Assembly: GCA_022360815.1 (NCBI GenBank)
Contig: JAKSCC010000229.1
Location: forward strand, 1 to 48,505
Length of the DNA: 48,505 bases
Origin: Desulfobacterales bacterium
GTDB taxonomy: Bacteria; Desulfobacterota; Desulfobacteria; Desulfobacterales; Desulfolunaceae
Direction of reading: 5' to 3'
The notes below the pieces were generated by a model that saw nothing but the letters and a program-made list of their open reading frames with translations, searched no databases and was not told the DNA's origin. Made by a program: the position numbers and the translations under genes. Positions 26,386-33,907 of this stretch are shown here, piece by piece. The first letter of the stretch is position 1. Every line of letters begins with the position of its first letter.

Positions 26386-26839
26386 ATATTTGCCTATCGA
26401 AACGCATAATACTTGGATTAAAAACGACAAGGCCGCACGGTGTAAACCGTACGGCAACGGGGCTTCCTACAACTTTTAACGGGGGTACTCTGCAAACAAA
26501 AGAGACCGCCGGAAAAGGCCAGCCGCCCCTCCTTGAGGCCTTCCCTCAAGAGGCCTGAAAACCTTCACTGATGGTCTTTTTTCAAACAGATCACACATAG
26601 TATCCCGGAGTGCCCATGGTGCCTTCTCAGCCTATTTTATCCAAGCCCTTGAAGGCCGAATCATTAGATGGGACCGATATTTATGGCGCTGTCATGTCTT
26701 AACACACATGATTCTTTCTTTGCAAACCCAAACGTAACCCCCTTTAACCCCAAGTGAATTGCCTTGACGCGGCCTCTTTGCTTCTGTTAATCAAGCATGT
26801 TGACTAAAGACCAAAGATCTCAACCGGAGACCCCCTCAC
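26386..26839. other. Intergenic region between phoH and cvpA
   Basis: The divergent genes are separated by about 450 bases. A cvpA promoter candidate lies at 26764-26791. In the phoH leader, a 7-bp hairpin CTTGAGG/CCTCAAG occurs at 26532-26550. No gene was recognised. Confidence 0.4.
26764..26791 (+). promoter_or_regulatory. Candidate promoter of cvpA
   Basis: TTGACG (26764-26769) is followed after 16 bases by GTTAAT (26786-26791). The cvpA start is about 50 bases further, with GGAG before it. Confidence 0.35.
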
Positions 26840-27367
26840 ATGAATCCTCTTGATATCACATTCTGCGTTATTGTTGCCTTCTGCCTTATCCGCGGGGCGT
26901 TTCGCGGTATCGTTAAAGAAGCCTCTTCCATCATTGGTGTCTTTGGTGGCTTTTTCGCAGCTTACACATACTACCCTCTTCTGGCAGGCAAACTGGAAAC
27001 CTTCATTGACTCGCCGGCTTGGCTCAACATCGTCAGCTTTCTGCTAATTTTTGCCGCAGTCTTCATCGCCGTATCGGCACTGGGCATTTTTATCAAATAC
27101 ATCCTTAAAGTGGTTTTTCTGGGGTGGGTGGACCGTATCTGCGGCGCAGGTTTCGGCCTTGTCAAAGGCATCCTTATTTCTGCCGTACTCCTCATGGCCT
27201 TTACCGCCTTTCTGGACAAAGGAAGCCCTCTGATTCAGCACTCCCTCACGGCCCCTTATGTCACTGTGGTTTCCGAGACCCTTTCAGGACTTTCCTCAAA
27301 GCAGCTTCGAAAAGAGTACACCTCCAAACTGGAAGACGCCCGCAAAAGATGGGCCAAAAAATTATAA
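26840..27367 (+). CDS. cvpA: CvpA family membrane protein
   Basis: The 175-residue inner-membrane protein has four hydrophobic segments (about 5-22, 28-46, 62-90 and 103-123). It has the family pattern DITFCVIVAFCLIRGAFRGIVKEASSIIGVFGGFFAAY and the FGLVKGILISAVLL motif. CvpA is needed for colicin V production in E. coli; its general role is in envelope homeostasis and is not well defined. It is followed by mazG after 66 bases. Confidence 0.9.
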   Translation: MNPLDITFCVIVAFCLIRGAFRGIVKEASSIIGVFGGFFAAYTYYPLLAGKLETFIDSPAWLNIVSFLLIFAAVFIAVSALGIFIKYILKVVFLGWVDRICGAGFGLVKGILISAVLLMAFTAFLDKGSPLIQHSLTAPYVTVVSETLSGLSSKQLRKEYTSKLEDARKRWAKKL

Positions 27368-27433
27368 GGTGAATGCTGCAACACAGACGCTGGCTTTTTG
27401 AGAAACTTGTAAACCACATAGAGACAGAGACAC

Positions 27434-28198
27434 GTGAAAGAGACCCGTTCCATCATTAAACGCCTGAGGGCCGAAGACGGATGCCCATGGGACCGAAAAC
27501 AGACGCCACTGACCCTTGTACGCTATCTCATCGAAGAGGCCTACGAGCTTCAGGAGGCCCTCCACACAGAAGATCACTCGCACATCGAAGAGGAGCTGGG
27601 CGACACCTGGTTCCAGATGATTTTTTTGATCCACCTTTTGGAAGAAAACCCAGGCCTTGACTTCAGCAACGTCATCAAGACCAACTCTGAAAAGATGATT
27701 CGAAGGCATCCCCATGTTTTTGGGGACCAACGTGCCGAAACCGTAGAAGATGTCAAAAAGACCTGGGAGCAGGTAAAAACCGAAGAAAAAAAAGAAAAAC
27801 CCGCATCTCTTCTCGATGCTGTCACCTCGGGAACGCCACCCCTCACCCGTGCCATGGATCTCTCCAAAGTGACAGCCAAAGCGGGTTTTGACTGGGATAA
27901 TATGGACGGGGTTATGGAAAAATTGGGGGAAGAGTGGGGCGAGTTTAAAGAGGCCATGGACGCCAAAGATAAGAAGGCCGCTTCCATGGAGTTTGGCGAC
28001 CTTCTCTTCACCCTTGTCAATGTGGCTCGTTTTGCCGGCATCGACCCCAATGCAGCCCTGGCCTCCTCGGTGGCAAAATTTGAAAAACGCTACCGCCTCA
28101 TGGAATCCATGCTGGCTGAAAAAGGGCTACCCGTAGACCGAAGCGTCTGTGCAGCCCAGGTGGATGCTGGTTGGGACGAAGCCAAGCAAAAAACATAA
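27434..28198 (+). CDS. mazG: Nucleoside triphosphate pyrophosphohydrolase MazG
   Basis: MazG hydrolyses NTPs to NMP and pyrophosphate, cleaning damaged nucleotides. The 254-residue protein has a GTG start. Two MazG domains are present. The first has CPWDRKQTPLTLVRYLIEEAYELQEAL and EELGDTWFQMIF (metal-binding ExxE/ExxD). The second has FDWDNMDGVMEKLGEEWGEFKEA and EFGDLLFTLVNVAR. The length equals the family norm. The ribosome binding site is weak. It probably shares a transcript with cvpA. Confidence 0.94.
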   Translation: MKETRSIIKRLRAEDGCPWDRKQTPLTLVRYLIEEAYELQEALHTEDHSHIEEELGDTWFQMIFLIHLLEENPGLDFSNVIKTNSEKMIRRHPHVFGDQRAETVEDVKKTWEQVKTEEKKEKPASLLDAVTSGTPPLTRAMDLSKVTAKAGFDWDNMDGVMEKLGEEWGEFKEAMDAKDKKAASMEFGDLLFTLVNVARFAGIDPNAALASSVAKFEKRYRLMESMLAEKGLPVDRSVCAAQVDAGWDEAKQKT

Positions 28199-28447
28199 AC
28201 GGCTCCACTGTGTGGCTGTCAGCATGACTTCAGTGATTGCTTTTTTGAAAAAAGCCCCGAAATGAACTTTTCCACTGGGCCAAGCTAAAACGTAGAATGG
28301 GACTTACAAAAAATGTACTGAATTCCGGTTGGTCAAACTTTTTTAAAGCTTGCTCCTCAGGCAGGGCCGCCCAAGGCGACTGATAGCTGGACCGTTACGC
28401 CCCACTTTCTACAAAACCATTATCCGTTACAGAGAGACTCTCTTGCT

Positions 28448-29080
28448 ATGATCGCCATCATCGATTACGAAGCCGGCAACTTAACCAGCGTAGAGCGTGC
28501 CATTCGATCCTTGGGTCGCGAATGCGTGGTCACCGACTCACCCGATGTTATTCGTGGTGCCGATCGGGTCATTTTTCCAGGCGTCGGCCAGGCAGGAAGC
28601 GCCATGGCCAACCTCAAGAGAACCGGCCTTGACCAGGTTATTCAAAATGCCTTTCACTCTGGAAAACCATTCCTCGGTATCTGCCTCGGAACTCAAATTA
28701 TCCTCACCCACAGCCAGGAGTACGACACCCGCTGCCTTGGGCTTCTCCAAGGCGAAGTCAAACTTTTCCCCTCCGGAATGAAAGATGGCACAGGAACCGC
28801 CGTTAAAATTCCCCATATGGGCTGGAACCGCATCGAGATCATCAAAGAACACCCCGTTCTTGATGGCCTAACCCCTGACGATGAATACTACTTTGTCCAC
28901 AGCTATCACCCGGCCGATGCACGGCAAGATCAGGTCCTGGCCACATGCTCTTACGGAGAGGTCACCTTTCCCGTTATTCTCGGCTACCGAAACCTTATCT
29001 CCGCCCAGTTTCACCCGGAAAAAAGTGGAAAAGCCGGACTTCGACTTTTAGACAACTTTTGCAGGTGGCAACCATGTTAA
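28448..29080 (+). CDS. hisH: Imidazole glycerol phosphate synthase glutaminase subunit HisH
   Basis: HisH releases ammonia from glutamine for HisF in histidine synthesis. The 210-residue class I glutamine amidotransferase has [14 protein letters not shown] at the start, the oxyanion segment [10 protein letters not shown], the nucleophile Cys in [10 protein letters not shown], and catalytic His/Glu in [10 protein letters not shown]. Its stop overlaps the hisF start by 7 bases, so they are translationally coupled. The other his genes are not nearby. Confidence 0.95.
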   Translation: MIAIIDYEAGNLTSVERAIRSLGRECVVTDSPDVIRGADRVIFPGVGQAGSAMANLKRTGLDQVIQNAFHSGKPFLGICLGTQIILTHSQEYDTRCLGLLQGEVKLFPSGMKDGTGTAVKIPHMGWNRIEIIKEHPVLDGLTPDDEYYFVHSYHPADARQDQVLATCSYGEVTFPVILGYRNLISAQFHPEKSGKAGLRLLDNFCRWQPC

Positions 29081-29853
29081 GCAGGCGCATCATCCCTTGT
29101 CTGGACGTGCGGGAAGGCCGCACGACCAAGGGCATCAAATTCAAAAACAACGTGGACATCGGAGATCCCGTCGAGATGGCCCGGCTCTACTACGAACAGG
29201 GAGCCGATGAAATTGTTTTCTACGACATCACCGCATCCCATGAAAAACGAAACATCATGATTGATGTGGTCCGCAAGGTGGCTGAAACCATCTTTATTCC
29301 CTTTTCCGTAGGGGGAGGCATTCGAACGGTTGAAGATATGCGTGCGGTGCTTCTGGCAGGAGCCGAAAAGGTAAGCGTCAACTCCTCGGCGGTAAAAAAT
29401 CCGGAGATCATCCGTGAAGGGGCCAAAGCCTTTGGCAGCCAATGCGTGGTTTTGGGAATGGATGTCAAAAAAGTGGAGAAGAGCGTGGCCATTCCTTCCG
29501 GCTATGAGATCGTCATCAACGGCGGGCGCAAGCACATGGGAATAGACGCTCTGGCATGGGCCCTCAAGGGGCAGGAACTGGGGGCAGGAGAGATCTGTCT
29601 CAACTCCATTGACGCCGATGGCATGAAAACCGGCTACGAGGTGGCCCTTACCCGCCTCATCTCCGAGGCGGTGGATATTCCCGTCATCGCCTCTGGCGGA
29701 GCTGGAGAGCCCAAACACCTCAAAGAGGTGCTCACCGAAGGCAGGGCAGACGCGGCCCTGATCGCCTCCATGGTCCACTACGGAAACCACACGGTACCCG
29801 GGATCAAAACCTACCTCAGTGAAGCCGGCATCAAAGTTCGAAACAGATGGTAA
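29074..29853 (+). CDS. hisF: Imidazole glycerol phosphate synthase cyclase subunit HisF
   Basis: HisF uses ammonia from HisH to convert PRFAR to imidazole glycerol phosphate and AICAR. The 259-residue barrel starts at the ATG at 29074-29076. Catalytic Asp residues lie in [10 protein letters not shown] (Asp11) and [39 protein letters not shown] and [14 protein letters not shown] are the phosphate-binding loops. The C-terminus is near normal length. It overlaps hisH by 7 bases and is convergent with the unknown gene at 29884, with only 30 bases between. Confidence 0.95.
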   Translation: MLSRRIIPCLDVREGRTTKGIKFKNNVDIGDPVEMARLYYEQGADEIVFYDITASHEKRNIMIDVVRKVAETIFIPFSVGGGIRTVEDMRAVLLAGAEKVSVNSSAVKNPEIIREGAKAFGSQCVVLGMDVKKVEKSVAIPSGYEIVINGGRKHMGIDALAWALKGQELGAGEICLNSIDADGMKTGYEVALTRLISEAVDIPVIASGGAGEPKHLKEVLTEGRADAALIASMVHYGNHTVPGIKTYLSEAGIKVRNRW

Positions 29854-29883
29854 CCACTTTTTGCGTTTTCATCCGTAAAGGCA

Positions 29884-30342
29884 TCACAAATAGTCACCAC
29901 GCCGAAACTTGATAGACTCGATGGCAGCCAGAGCAGCACTTTGCTCGGCCAACGCCACAAGCTTCGGATCAGACTCCTGGGAGAGAGAGGCTGCCAGCTC
30001 TTGGGCAAGGGTATCCATCTCTCCCACCACAGACTCCACTTCTTTAAGCGAGGTCTCGTCGGAGGCCATCTTCACCGCATACTCCTCCAATACAGAGATG
30101 AGCTTTGAGGTTTTCTCGGCAACAGGGGAAGCGGTCTGCTTGGCAACCAGGGGCATGGGGGCCTGAATCTCTCCAAGAGGAGAAGAGGTTTCTGGTGCAG
30201 CAACAGACGAAGCATTGCCACCTCTTCCTACGCGGCCCAGCAGTTCATCAAAAGTGACGCCTTTGGACTCCTGGCCCTTGGAAGCTGACGGTTGCCTGGA
30301 TAAAACCTGAGCACCGACAGATTGCGCGTTGTCTACTTTCAT
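29884..30342 (-). CDS. Unrecognised protein beside the flgM pair (possibly flagellar)
   Basis: The 152-residue acidic, low-complexity protein starts MKVDNAQSVGAQVLSRQP behind a good GAGGAG site. It has no signal peptide or membrane segment. A Ser/Ala/Pro-rich first half is followed by a helical second half ending in LAAIESIKFRRGDYL. I do not recognise a family. The nearby flgM and DVU0524-type genes on the same strand suggest a flagellar link, but a terminator (30652-30693) separates it from them and it seems to have its own promoter. Confidence 0.6.
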   Translation of the reverse strand: MKVDNAQSVGAQVLSRQPSASKGQESKGVTFDELLGRVGRGGNASSVAAPETSSPLGEIQAPMPLVAKQTASPVAEKTSKLISVLEEYAVKMASDETSLKEVESVVGEMDTLAQELAASLSQESDPKLVALAEQSAALAAIESIKFRRGDYL

Positions 30343-30366
30343 GGGGACTCCTCACTCTCTACAATT

Positions 30367-30462
30367 GATGGCTTCGCAAAAAGTCAGAGCCTCTCTCACC
30401 GACCGGCTCCTTAATCGGTTGAAGGGTTCATATCGTGGGCGTGGACTTTTTACGACTGCATC
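30367..30462. repeat. Palindrome-bounded intergenic element, copy A
   Basis: Left arm 30367-30385 and right arm 30444-30462 are 19-base inverted repeats with 4 mismatches. The right arm reads GACTTTTTACGACTGCATC and the left arm, reverse-complemented, reads GACTTTTTGCGAAGCCATC. The same arm sequence bounds copy B at 41160-41281. The layout (arms, about 58-base unlike centre, no gene) resembles a miniature non-coding repeat. Confidence 0.6.
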
Positions 30463-30651
30463 CTAATTCGGTTTAACTGACAGGGAATCGACCTGACGGC
30501 CCTTTCATTCACATCAAGTCTATCAAGAGTTGTGCCATCCTTCAGAGTCAAGCCATAGCCCCTCGCCACCAAAGAACATAATCCATTGTAAGAAAGGACA
30601 ATCCACCAAAAAACGGCGCTTAATTTTCTACTCTTTCAAAAAACCACCCAT

Positions 30652-30693
30652 AAAAAAAGCATCGACTTATGGGAAAAAAATTCCCGCCGATGC
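30652..30693 (-). terminator. Terminator of the flgM unit
   Basis: On the minus strand the outer stem GCATCG/CGATGC and inner stem GGGAA/TTCCC are followed by seven T. It lies about 50 bases after the flgM stop. Confidence 0.75.
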
Positions 30694-30744
30694 CTTTCAC
30701 GCCTTACCTTATGGGCTCATTTGCCCAGTACATAAAACGAAATC

Positions 30745-31047
30745 CTACACATACTCGTTGATGGCAGAGGCAATCATCTTGTCGGCCACCTTATCCACAG
30801 GGGCCACATACCGCCCCTCTTTCACTTCATTTCTCAAAGCCTCAACCCGTTCCGCTCGAATATCGGGGGCATTCATCACAGCATCCCTCGCAATCTGCAT
30901 ATCCCGAGAATCCCGTGAAAGGGTCACCTTATCACCGGTCGCCTTTTCACGAGCGGCAACCTGCTGGCGATCCGCCTGCGATGCACCGGAAGCCTCCCGC
31001 ATATAGAGTTGTCTGCCATAGGTGGCACTGGAATCAGAGATCTTCAT
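30745..31047 (-). CDS. flgM: Anti-sigma-28 factor FlgM
   Basis: FlgM holds sigma-28 (FliA) inactive until the flagellar hook is complete. The 100-residue protein has a disordered polar N-terminus and a C-terminal binding part: DKVTLSRDSRDMQIARDAVMNAPDIRAERVEALRNEVKEGRYVAPVDKVADKMIASAINEY. AAGGAGAG lies before the ATG. It overlaps the preceding DVU0524-type gene by 14 bases. Confidence 0.92.
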   Translation of the reverse strand: MKISDSSATYGRQLYMREASGASQADRQQVAAREKATGDKVTLSRDSRDMQIARDAVMNAPDIRAERVEALRNEVKEGRYVAPVDKVADKMIASAINEYV

Positions 31048-31489
31048 GGCTCTCCTTCGAGTCGGGGTTTGTACTCTCCCGGCTGTATGGGGCTGTGTAC
31101 TCTTTAATCCGCCGGTCCTGTGGTGTACCAGGCCTTACGGACAGCGTACTTGTGGTCTTCTCATTGTCTTCACCGATGTAGTTGTACACAAATCGACCAT
31201 CTCGTCTGCGCTGAATATCCTGCCCCTCTCCTTGCTCCTTGCGGATCTGGGCACTCATCTCCACCTCTTTATCGCCGGAGACACCGGTGGTGGTCAGCCG
31301 ATTGATAATGTCTGATGCCACCTTATCAATCACGGCTTTTCGTTTTCCTTCGACCGATAAGGTGATCTTATCACCGGTCGGTGCATTGTCAAGCCCCAGA
31401 TCCTTCTGTCTATTCAGCGCCTTGCTCTGGCCAACCTGCTTGCTGTAAACCTTCAAGACATTGTTTATCTGGTATGCGGGTACATGCAT
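31034..31489 (-). CDS. DVU0524 family FlgM-associated protein
   Basis: The 151-residue protein starts MHVPAYQINNVLKVYSKQVGQSK, the conserved N-terminus of a family found next to flgM in sulfate-reducing Desulfobacterota. It shares with FlgM the pattern GDKITLS followed by a helix (EGKRKAVIDKVASDIINRL). The C-terminal half is polar. The role is unknown; it may act with FlgM or on sigma-28. AGGAGAAGGA precedes the ATG. It is the first gene of the pair and has a possible sigma-28 promoter upstream. Confidence 0.82.
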   Translation of the reverse strand: MHVPAYQINNVLKVYSKQVGQSKALNRQKDLGLDNAPTGDKITLSVEGKRKAVIDKVASDIINRLTTTGVSGDKEVEMSAQIRKEQGEGQDIQRRRDGRFVYNYIGEDNEKTTSTLSVRPGTPQDRRIKEYTAPYSRESTNPDSKESHEDL

Positions 31490-31512
31490 GACATCCTTCT
31501 CCTTATTTTATC

Positions 31513-31540
31513 CAATCGGCAGATTCTTCAACAAGATTGA
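31513..31540 (-). promoter_or_regulatory. Possible sigma-28 promoter of the flgM unit
   Basis: On the minus strand TCAA (31537-31540) is followed after 16 bases by GCCGATTG (31513-31520), close to the sigma-28 consensus TAAA-N15-GCCGATAA. The start codon is only about 25 bases downstream, which makes a short leader. Confidence 0.3.
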
Positions 31541-31653
31541 GAAAAAAATAGGAAATGGACTCCTTTTTTCAAAAAAACAGCAACCTGTCACACCGCAAGG
31601 CCACTCTTAAAGGAAACCCTTTGTTTTACAGAATATTAAAAGTCGCAAATGGC

Positions 31654-32211
31654 TTAAAGAGACGCTGTGTAGCACCGAATAAAATGACGATGACTTCGAA
31701 ACGCGATATCGGGAAGTGAATTTAAGGGAAAAAAGCGGGCCTCATCGGCGTCATCACCAGCAGACGGCTTCCCTTCCCAGCCCTTCACCAAATAGCCCAC
31801 AAGAAGAACGGTTCCATACTCTGGATTGGGGTTGGTGGTCACTCCCAATAGAGCCTCAATACGCCCCTTGATGCCCGCCTCCTCCAAAAGCTCTCGCATG
31901 GCCCCCTCTTCAGGGGTCTCATCAAGCTCCATAAACCCACCAGGAAGACACCACATCCCTGTCTTGGGCTCGACATTGCGTTTCACCAGAAGCAGGCGAC
32001 CCTCTCCATCCACCACCACCACACAAGTGGCTGGCACAGGGTTTTCATAAGCGACTGTGCCGCACACGGTGCAACGCCGCCTCTCCCGTCCCTCCACATG
32101 GACAGAGGCAAGGGTTCCGCCACACCGAGCGCAGAAACATTTTGCGGTACCTTTTTGCCCTGATCCATCGCACCCGCAGGGTGCTTCAGTTTTATCTTTT
32201 AATTGATCCAT
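31654..32211 (-). CDS. Nudix hydrolase with N-terminal zinc ribbon
   Basis: The protein is 185 residues from the ATG at 32209-32211 (GGAGAG upstream). A zinc ribbon is formed by CARCGG and CTVCGTVAYENP. The full Nudix box GGFMELDETPEEGAMRELLEEAG matches GX5EX7REUXEEXGU. The ribbon-Nudix layout is that of NADH pyrophosphatase-like or ADP-ribose hydrolases, but the NudC-specific SQPWPFPxS motif is absent, so the substrate is open. A terminator separates it from the upstream aldolase gene. Confidence 0.88.
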   Translation of the reverse strand: MDQLKDKTEAPCGCDGSGQKGTAKCFCARCGGTLASVHVEGRERRRCTVCGTVAYENPVPATCVVVVDGEGRLLLVKRNVEPKTGMWCLPGGFMELDETPEEGAMRELLEEAGIKGRIEALLGVTTNPNPEYGTVLLVGYLVKGWEGKPSAGDDADEARFFPLNSLPDIAFRSHRHFIRCYTASL

Positions 32212-32224
32212 ACACTCTCTCCGC

Positions 32225-32264
32225 AAAAAAAACGGGCGGCCCATCTACAAATCAAGGCCGCCCG
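32225..32264 (-). terminator. Terminator after fba
   Basis: The 9-bp stem CGGGCGGCC/GGCCGCCCG is followed by eight T on the minus strand. It lies between the aldolase stop and the Nudix start. Confidence 0.9.
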
Positions 32265-32303
32265 CAAGAGACATCTTATGCTGCATCGCTCACAGGCGAA
32301 ACG

Positions 32304-33575
32304 CTATTCGTCATAATCACCATCAGGCCCTTTGTCTGTGGTGATAGTGGCTGCTTTTTCACGAATCTTTTCGACGGTCCACTCGGATTTGTCTTCGATT
32401 ACCTCAGCTTTGGGACCGGGGTTGAAAGAACCGCACTCTACAATATCTTCGACGCAAAGGCTGCCGGTACCGGTGGCATTGAAAACACCGGTGAGAAGAG
32501 TGTAGGCAAACTCTTCCACGCGCTTTTCCATACGCTCACGGACGTCGCGTGACTGGCCGAGAATCTTGTTTTCAAAAGGAAGGTTCAGCTTTTTAAAGTT
32601 GCTCCCCTTGATACCGCGCTCGTCTGCATAGGCTTTCATCTCCGCCCAAAGCGCTTCGGTAAGCCCTTCGCCTTCAATCTTAATGAGATCGCCATTCTCA
32701 TCCATGGCCGCATTGCCGAATTCGTTCACCTCCATACCCCAGGAGAGAAGCTGCAGGGCGGTGGCCACGTTGGCCTTGGTGGTGGCGGTCTTTTCGGCAA
32801 TGGCACGCAGGCGATCGGAATCGTTTCCACTGGTGCCATGCTGGGCACCAGAAACTTTATAAGGAGCCAGTGCGTCATGAATCTCAGCGGTAAGCTCCAC
32901 ATCAATTCCTGAACCGCTGGCTTCGATGCCGTGGGTTGTACCGTTGTTTAAGGCAATCCAATCGGCATGGATACCGTGAGCATTGAGGCCCTGAATCAAA
33001 AAGAGAGCTTCTTCTGGAGAGGAGAGCCCCAATGTGCCTTTGATCTCGCCCACCTCGGTCTCAAGCCCTGCCCATTCAGGAATACTTGGATTGATGGCGA
33101 TATTGGCCAGAAGGTTTTCATCATCGGGCTGATGGGATGCATCGATGGCAATGGAGGTGATACCCGCATCAAAAATTGATGGAATCTCGGTTTTGGCTGC
33201 CTCAAGGTCGGCTTCTGTCTTGAGAGCGTAATGATCGCAGTGGATGGCCACGGGAACAGTCACACCCAACTCGTTCATTACCTGATCCACCTGGCGGGCC
33301 ATGTTCCAAAGGCTGGTGGGGCAATACGCATTGGCACCCCCCTCAGATTTGGCGATCTCAATGATCACCGCCGCATCGGCTCTCTGGGCCGCAGCCAGAA
33401 CGCCACGAATCACAATGTGGCTTCGGCCGTTGGCGGCAATGGTCATGGCGCCGCCTTTCTTTCGCATGGCACGGTCGATATACCGACCGCTCACCAACAG
33501 GGCTTTGGAGTTGGGAAAGAGTTTTTCTATTGTCGGGGGACGACCGATTTTGAGTGCGCGATCAAAGTCAGACAT
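32304..33575 (-). CDS. fba: Class II fructose-1,6-bisphosphate aldolase
   Basis: The zinc enzyme splits fructose 1,6-bisphosphate into dihydroxyacetone phosphate and glyceraldehyde 3-phosphate, or runs in reverse in gluconeogenesis. The 423-residue protein shows VAIHCDHY (zinc His112, catalytic Asp114), IDASHQPDDEN, ETEVGEIKG (zinc Glu), LNNGTTHG (zinc His) and VSGAQHGTSG (zinc His). It is longer than the common 340-360 residue form, because of an N-terminal and C-terminal extension. It is transcribed alone. Confidence 0.9.
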   Translation of the reverse strand: MSDFDRALKIGRPPTIEKLFPNSKALLVSGRYIDRAMRKKGGAMTIAANGRSHIVIRGVLAAAQRADAAVIIEIAKSEGGANAYCPTSLWNMARQVDQVMNELGVTVPVAIHCDHYALKTEADLEAAKTEIPSIFDAGITSIAIDASHQPDDENLLANIAINPSIPEWAGLETEVGEIKGTLGLSSPEEALFLIQGLNAHGIHADWIALNNGTTHGIEASGSGIDVELTAEIHDALAPYKVSGAQHGTSGNDSDRLRAIAEKTATTKANVATALQLLSWGMEVNEFGNAAMDENGDLIKIEGEGLTEALWAEMKAYADERGIKGSNFKKLNLPFENKILGQSRDVRERMEKRVEEFAYTLLTGVFNATGTGSLCVEDIVECGSFNPGPKAEVIEDKSEWTVEKIREKAATITTDKGPDGDYDE

Positions 33576-33907
33576 GGTCTCTCGTCTTCTCCTTATAAAT
33601 TTCTTATAAACAATAAGTGGATTGGTCGGTTATTCCGCATGAACAAAGCAACGGACGCCACGTTGTCAGGTGAAGCCCGACGGCCTTTTGACAGACTGTC
33701 ATACGGAATCATCATATTTTAATATTGTTTGGCAATTGTAAAGAAAAAAACAGTTAACGACCATGGATGATTTCTCGGTTTCGCCCACAATATCAAAATG
33801 ATACACCACAGCTGGTTCGCCTTGACTTTTCATAAAAAACTGGCGTAGGAGTGTTGAAGCAGATCCGTTCACACCTGCAAACAGTGCACCGCAACCTGGG
33901 AGCCGCC
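33576..33907. other. Intergenic region between fba and the MscS-like gene
   Basis: The divergent genes are separated by about 330 bases. TTGACA at 33688-33693 overlaps the small palindrome TGACAGACTGTCA (33689-33701), a possible -35/operator. No matching -10 was convincing. Confidence 0.3.

Larger units (their letters stand above)
30343..30744. other. Intergenic region with palindromic element and flgM terminator
   Basis: This 400-base stretch contains the palindrome-bounded element at 30367-30462 (listed separately) and the terminator of the flgM unit at 30652-30693. No gene was recognised in the remaining part. Confidence 0.5.

Noticed and set aside
28230..28260. GCTTTTTTGAAAAAAGC repeat after mazG as a terminator
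   Set aside because: The stem is only A-T pairs apart from one G-C and has no T tail, so it is not a convincing terminator.
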